A stretch of DNA of 64,000 nucleotides, taken from assembly GCA_963798325.1 (NCBI GenBank), contig CAWCSS010000008.1, positions 1,674,001-1,738,000 on the forward strand, written 5' to 3'. Every line of letters starts with the position of its first letter. The stretch's first letter is position 1. The notes beneath the pieces are model-generated. The model saw only the letters and a list, made by a program, of their open reading frames with translations. It was not told the DNA's origin and ran no database searches. Below, piece after piece: positions 59,861 to 64,000 of the stretch. A program made the position numbers and the translations under genes. This DNA is from Solirubrobacter sp963798325. GTDB lineage: Bacteria; Actinomycetota; Thermoleophilia; Solirubrobacterales; Solirubrobacteraceae.

Positions 59861-62800
59861 GCGAACGCGCGGCCAAGACCCCCGAGCCGTCCGCCCGCAA
59901 CCGCCCGGAGCGAAGCGCGCCGGCGCCCGTCGCCAAGGAGAGCCGCGAGCCGGAGACCGGGACGGGTGCCACGACGACGCGCGAACGTCTCGCCGCCGAC
60001 GCGGAGACGACGCGCGAGCGGCTTGCGCGGCTCGCCCGCGCGGCGCAGGCCGAGCCCGTGGCCAAGAGCCGCTCGGTCGAGCCGGCGCCGGTCGAGGCGG
60101 GGCCCGAGGCCGGGCTCGAACTGGAGCTGGAGGAGCGCGCCGCGCCGGCCGCGGCGCCCGCCCACGCTCGGCGGCGGGCGGCGCTGCGGGGCGCGCCTCG
60201 GCGGGGCGGGGAGATCGACCCGTCGCGACCGGGCCGTCCGGCCGCGTGGCCGCCGGAGCGCCGCCCCGGGGATCGGGCCCGCGACCCGCAGCCCGCCGAC
60301 AGCGCCGCGATCGGCGCCCGCCGATCGATCGAGGCGCACGCGCGCGGGCCTCCGTGGCCGCGCCGGGCCACACCGACGACGAACCGCACCGCCGAGCGGG
60401 TCATCCAGGCCAAGCTCGCGGTCAGCACCCCCGGGGACGCCTTCGAGCGCGAGGCGGACGCGGTCGCTGCGCGCGTGCTGCACGACGCGCCGGCCACGCG
60501 CATCTCTGCGCCCGTCGCGCCACGTGGGTCACCGCAGGGCGAGCTTCCGCCCACCGTCGAAGCCGCGCTGCACAGCGGCGGCGGACGCCCGCTCGACCAC
60601 GCGCTCAGGGCCCGCATCGAGCCGCACCTCGGGGTCGACCTGCGCAACGTCCGGGTCCGCCAGGCCGAGCACGCCGCCCGCGACCTCGGCGCCCGCGCCT
60701 TCACGAGCGGCGCCACGATCTTCCTCGGCGCCGGAGCCTCGAGCAACGACATCGCGCTGATGGCCCACGAGGCGACCCACGTCGCCCAGCAGCGCGCCAG
60801 TCCGACAGCCGCCGCGACGCTGCAGCGGCTCGACGTCGTCGACCTGATCCCCGACTGGATCCTCGACGGCGTCCGCGCGGCCGTCCGCGCGCTGCCGGGC
60901 TACGAGCTGATCTCGACGATCGTCGGCCAGGACCTGCTGACCGGCGAGCCGGCTCACACCAGCCGCGAGGACCTCGTCGAGACGCTGCTGACCTACGGTC
61001 CGTTCGGCGCCGCCGTCGGCCCGCTGCTGTCGACGATCAACGTCATCGGGGACGTCGTCGACGTCATCACGACGGGCCTCGCCGAGAACAACCTCACGCT
61101 CTCCCGGATCGGCCGCGACATCGAGACCGCGTGGGACGAGTTCTCGATCTCCAACGGCATCGAGGGCAACCTCGAGATCGTCGAGCGCCTGATCGACGCG
61201 CTGCTGCGCGACATCCGCACCTTCGTCTCAGGCATCGTCGATCGTGTCATCGAGCTCGTCCGCGCGATCGTCGCGACCGTCGCCGAACCGCTGCTGGAGA
61301 CCCCGGAGATCAAGCCGTACTGGGACCTCGCTCGCAAGGTCCTGCACTACGACCCGCTGCGCGGCGAGCGCGTCGAAGCCGAGACGGTCGACATCATCGC
61401 CGACTTCCTGCACCTGATCGGCGAGGACGAGCGGCTCGCCCAGATGCGCGAGCGCGGGACGCTGCAGGAGACCGCGGACTGGCTGGACACGCAGCTGGCC
61501 ACCTTCGCGGACCTCACGGCCGAGCTCGGGACGCTGTTCAGCGACGCGTGGGCGGCGATCCAGCCGGAGAACCTGCCGGATCTGCTGACCAACCTCGAGT
61601 CACTCGCCCAGCGCGCGTTCGGCCTCGTCCAGCGCGTCGGCGCCTTCGTCACGACGCTGCTGGCGAAGATCCTCGAGCTGGTCAAGGACGCCCTGCTCGG
61701 CTTGCTGCGAGCGCACGCCCGCGGCGTCCCCGGCTACGACCTGCTGACGGTGATCATCGGGCAGGACCCGTTCACGGGCGAGACCGTCGAACGCAACGCC
61801 CGCAACCTGATCCGCGGCTTCATCACGCTGATGCCCGGCGGCGAGGCGACGTACGACCAGCTCGAGCAGTCCGGCGTGATCGATCAGGCGGCGACGCGGA
61901 TCGAGTCCGAGATGGCCCGCCTGGGCATCTCGCTCGAGCTGATCACCGGGATCTTCCCCGGGATCTGGGACACGCTGACGCTCGACGACCTGCTCGATCC
62001 GATCGGCGCGTTCGTCCGCATCATCCGCCTCTTCGGCGACCCGCTCGCGCGCCTGTTCGAGTTCGTCACGGTCGTCATCGAGGTCGTGGTGATGCTCGTG
62101 CTGCGGCTGATGAACTTCCCGACCGAGCTGCTCGGCCGGGTCGTGGCCAACGCGACGCAGGCGATCAACGACATCGCCGCCGACCCGGTCGGGTTCCTGC
62201 TGCACCTGCTGGAGGCGCTCAAGCTCGGGCTCGCCAGCTTCTTCGACCACTTCCTCGGCCACCTGATGGACGGCCTCGTGGCGTGGCTGTTCCGCGGCCT
62301 CGGGCAGCTCGGCATCCAGCTGCCGAGCGACTTCTCGCTCGGCTCCGTCCTCGGCCTGATCTTCCAGGTGCTCGGCCTGACGATCGACCACCTGTGGGAG
62401 AAGCTCGGCGAGCACATCGGCCCGGAGCGCGTGGCGATGATCCGCGGCGCGATCGATCACCTCGGCGAGGCCTGGGCGTTCATCACCGAGGTCCAGCGCG
62501 ACGGCCTGCCGGCGATCTGGCGCTTCATCTCGAGCCAGCTCGGCAACCTCTGGTCGACGCTGCTGGACATGGCGAAGGACTGGATCATGACCCGCGTCGT
62601 GGCCAGCGTCACGACGACCCTGCTGAGCATGCTCGACCCGACGGGCATCATGGCCGTCGTCAACAGCTGCATCGCGTTCTTCCGCGCGATCCAGTCGGCG
62701 ATCGACTACCTCCGCGACCTGCTGGAGATCATCGCCGGCTACGTCGACACGATGGCCGCGGTCGCCGCGGGCAACGTCGCCCCGGGCGCCCAGATGCTCG

Positions 62801-64000
62801 AACGCGGCCTCGCCCGGGCGATGCCGGTGGCCATCGGCTTCCTCGCCAACCAGGTCGGCCTGGGCAACATCCCGGAGAAGATCGTCGAGATCATCGGCCG
62901 CCTGCGCGAGCTCGTCGACCGCGCGCTGGACTGGCTGATCGAGCAGGCCCTGCGGCTCGGCCGCGCAGCGCTCGACGCCCTCGGTATCGGCGGCGACCAG
63001 CACGCGGACACGCCCGAAGGGCGCAAGCAGACGGCGCTCACCGAGGTGCGCGCGGCGATGACCCGCGGGATTCGGCGGACCGAGCTGATCACGCTGCTCG
63101 GCGGCCTCAGGACGCGACTGCAGTTGCGCCGCTGCGAGCTCGTCAACGACTCCGACGTCCTGATCGAGAACTCCCCGGCGGAGACGATCGACGGCGTGCT
63201 GGCGTGGTCGCCCGCCGAGGTCCAGGCCGCGACCGGGCGTCCGCATCGCATCCCCGGCCGCGGCGGCCGGGACATGGTGCTCGGCAACTACCGCAGCACC
63301 GGCGAGACCGTGCCGACGGTCCGCTCGCTGCTGGAGCCCTTCCGCGAGAGCTGGGCCGCGTGGGAGGCGACCGGCGACGCCGAGGCCGTCACCTTCGTCC
63401 GCTGGTCGCGATCGCTGATGAACCTCCCGCTGGACGCGTTCCGGCCCAGCGCCGTGCACGCCGAGTTCCGCGGCGTGCTCGAGTTCGCTTCCGGGGCAGC
63501 GGGCGGGCGTGGTGGCGCGCAGGGCCAGGTCGGTGACCTCGGCGATCTCGAGTACGCGGTCCGCCGCGGGAACTGGTCGACGGCCAAGCACTTCCAGGGC
63601 GGCCACGTGATCGCCAGCGAGCTCGCCGGGCCGGAGACGTTCGACAACCTCGTGCCGATGCGCGAGAACCTCAACGAGCGGCTCTATCGCGACGTCGAGT
63701 CCTACGTCGTCCGCAATCTCCCGTCGGTGTTCCCGGGCGAGAACCCGCACGCGCTGCCGATGGTCGCCGAGCTCGACTGGACGATGGGCTATCCCGCGCC
63801 GCCGACGGTGGACATCGGCCGGCTCGGACAGCTCGTCGCCAGCGAGATCTCACCGGGTGCGCGGTCCGCGACGATGACCGACCTGCAATGGCAGGAGCGG
63901 CTCGCGGCGATGCGCGACGCACGGCGCGCGCTGCGCTCGTCGATGGCCCATGGACACGAGCGCGTCGTGGTCCCGACCCGCGTGCCGACGGCGATCGGGC
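59857..64000 (+). CDS. eCIS-core (DUF4157) protein with nuclease-like C-terminus, 3' truncated by window edge
   Basis: The frame runs 1381 codons from the ATG at 59857 to the window end without a stop. A basic, disordered leader (1-180) is followed by the DUF4157 domain (about 185-320): VIQAKLAVSTPGDAFEREAD, GVDLRNVRVRQ, and the metallopeptidase-like HEATH at 304-308 in MAHEATHVAQQ. A long helical region follows, with two repeated starts (ALPGYELISTIVGQDLLTGE near 347 and VPGYDLLTVIIGQDPFTGE near 622). Residues 769-1036 are paralogous to the preceding gene product. Near 1245-1275, GGHVIASELAGPETFDNLVPM with a following N...YR resembles polymorphic-toxin DNA/RNA non-specific endonucleases. DUF4157 is known as the eCIS core domain associated with toxins. 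No contractile sheath or baseplate gene is in the window. Confidence 0.82.
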   Translation, partial: MSERAAKTPEPSARNRPERSAPAPVAKESREPETGTGATTTRERLAADAETTRERLARLARAAQAEPVAKSRSVEPAPVEAGPEAGLELELEERAAPAAAPAHARRRAALRGAPRRGGEIDPSRPGRPAAWPPERRPGDRARDPQPADSAAIGARRSIEAHARGPPWPRRATPTTNRTAERVIQAKLAVSTPGDAFEREADAVAARVLHDAPATRISAPVAPRGSPQGELPPTVEAALHSGGGRPLDHALRARIEPHLGVDLRNVRVRQAEHAARDLGARAFTSGATIFLGAGASSNDIALMAHEATHVAQQRASPTAAATLQRLDVVDLIPDWILDGVRAAVRALPGYELISTIVGQDLLTGEPAHTSREDLVETLLTYGPFGAAVGPLLSTINVIGDVVDVITTGLAENNLTLSRIGRDIETAWDEFSISNGIEGNLEIVERLIDALLRDIRTFVSGIVDRVIELVRAIVATVAEPLLETPEIKPYWDLARKVLHYDPLRGERVEAETVDIIADFLHLIGEDERLAQMRERGTLQETADWLDTQLATFADLTAELGTLFSDAWAAIQPENLPDLLTNLESLAQRAFGLVQRVGAFVTTLLAKILELVKDALLGLLRAHARGVPGYDLLTVIIGQDPFTGETVERNARNLIRGFITLMPGGEATYDQLEQSGVIDQAATRIESEMARLGISLELITGIFPGIWDTLTLDDLLDPIGAFVRIIRLFGDPLARLFEFVTVVIEVVVMLVLRLMNFPTELLGRVVANATQAINDIAADPVGFLLHLLEALKLGLASFFDHFLGHLMDGLVAWLFRGLGQLGIQLPSDFSLGSVLGLIFQVLGLTIDHLWEKLGEHIGPERVAMIRGAIDHLGEAWAFITEVQRDGLPAIWRFISSQLGNLWSTLLDMAKDWIMTRVVASVTTTLLSMLDPTGIMAVVNSCIAFFRAIQSAIDYLRDLLEIIAGYVDTMAAVAAGNVAPGAQMLERGLARAMPVAIGFLANQVGLGNIPEKIVEIIGRLRELVDRALDWLIEQALRLGRAALDALGIGGDQHADTPEGRKQTALTEVRAAMTRGIRRTELITLLGGLRTRLQLRRCELVNDSDVLIENSPAETIDGVLAWSPAEVQAATGRPHRIPGRGGRDMVLGNYRSTGETVPTVRSLLEPFRESWAAWEATGDAEAVTFVRWSRSLMNLPLDAFRPSAVHAEFRGVLEFASGAAGGRGGAQGQVGDLGDLEYAVRRGNWSTAKHFQGGHVIASELAGPETFDNLVPMRENLNERLYRDVESYVVRNLPSVFPGENPHALPMVAELDWTMGYPAPPTVDIGRLGQLVASEISPGARSATMTDLQWQERLAAMRDARRALRSSMAHGHERVVVPTRVPTAIG

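Noticed and set aside
60246..63536. 1096-codon open frame overlapping the DUF4157 gene
   Set aside because: It is very Arg-rich with no domain match, whereas the frame from 59857 carries the DUF4157 and nuclease-like motifs.
1..64000. tRNA, rRNA, CRISPR arrays, transposases and integrases
   Set aside because: None was seen on either strand; no tRNA-like CCA ends, regular spacer arrays or DDE/tyrosine recombinase motifs appeared in the readable proteins.

Overview
The window is very GC-rich, with G or C at almost every third codon position and Arg-rich shadow frames. Gene content points to a deep-branching actinobacterium, and by general resemblance I would guess a Thermoleophilia/Solirubrobacterales-like soil organism. 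That placement is inference. Supporting genes include a SARP-ATPase-TPR regulator, CsbD, short HisKA_3 histidine kinases, FCD-type GntR, DUF2254 and cytochrome bd with CydDC. No rRNA, tRNA, insertion sequence, integrase or CRISPR array was seen, and no stretch longer than about 300 bases lacks a gene.

Layout. 1-5885 (+): the 3' part of an M50-type zinc metalloprotease, then a tightly coupled four-gene set (replication-relaxation-like winged-helix protein, a LysM secreted protein split by an apparent frameshift, a secreted protein and a membrane-anchored protein). 5887-10158 (-): a giant secreted beta-propeller/Calx-beta protein. 10377-16628 (-): a three-gene operon of a SARP-type regulator, a cyclooxygenase-like heme peroxidase and a patatin-like phospholipase, a plausible bacterial oxylipin pathway. 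16730-19204: ECF sigma factor, CsbD, a small winged-helix protein and membrane proteins. 19216-23843: divergent glutamate decarboxylase and cydDC.

24038-36290 (-) is a nine-gene run with tiny gaps or overlaps: poxB, an HPPD-like protein, an FMN glutamate-synthase-like protein, NDH-2, malic enzyme, cydA, cydB, an MFS transporter and a small membrane protein. Together they could take malate to pyruvate and acetate and pass the electrons through quinone to a high-affinity bd oxidase. 36390-39872: SMP-30, mannonate dehydratase and a histidine kinase, divergent from a GntR regulator. 39874-45449 (-): PAS-LuxR regulator, glucose-6-phosphate dehydrogenase, GH15 and a GMC oxidoreductase. 45537-51176: membrane and ion/pH-stress genes, including NhaA and a 25-residue membrane peptide. 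51240-55219 (-): histidine kinase and a glycosyltransferase-methyltransferase fusion. 55277-64000 (+): two giant proteins sharing a helical module; the second carries an eCIS-core (DUF4157) metallopeptidase-like domain and a C-terminal nuclease-like motif and runs off the window.

The most striking non-coding signal is a 21-bp dyad, CATCACCC-N5-GGGTGATG, found upstream of at least ten genes. In seven of them its edge lies exactly 33 nt from the start codon, including two divergent pairs where one copy serves both directions (gad/cydD and luxR/DUF2254). It appears to define an undescribed regulon joining respiration, pH homeostasis and sugar oxidation, probably with leaderless transcripts.
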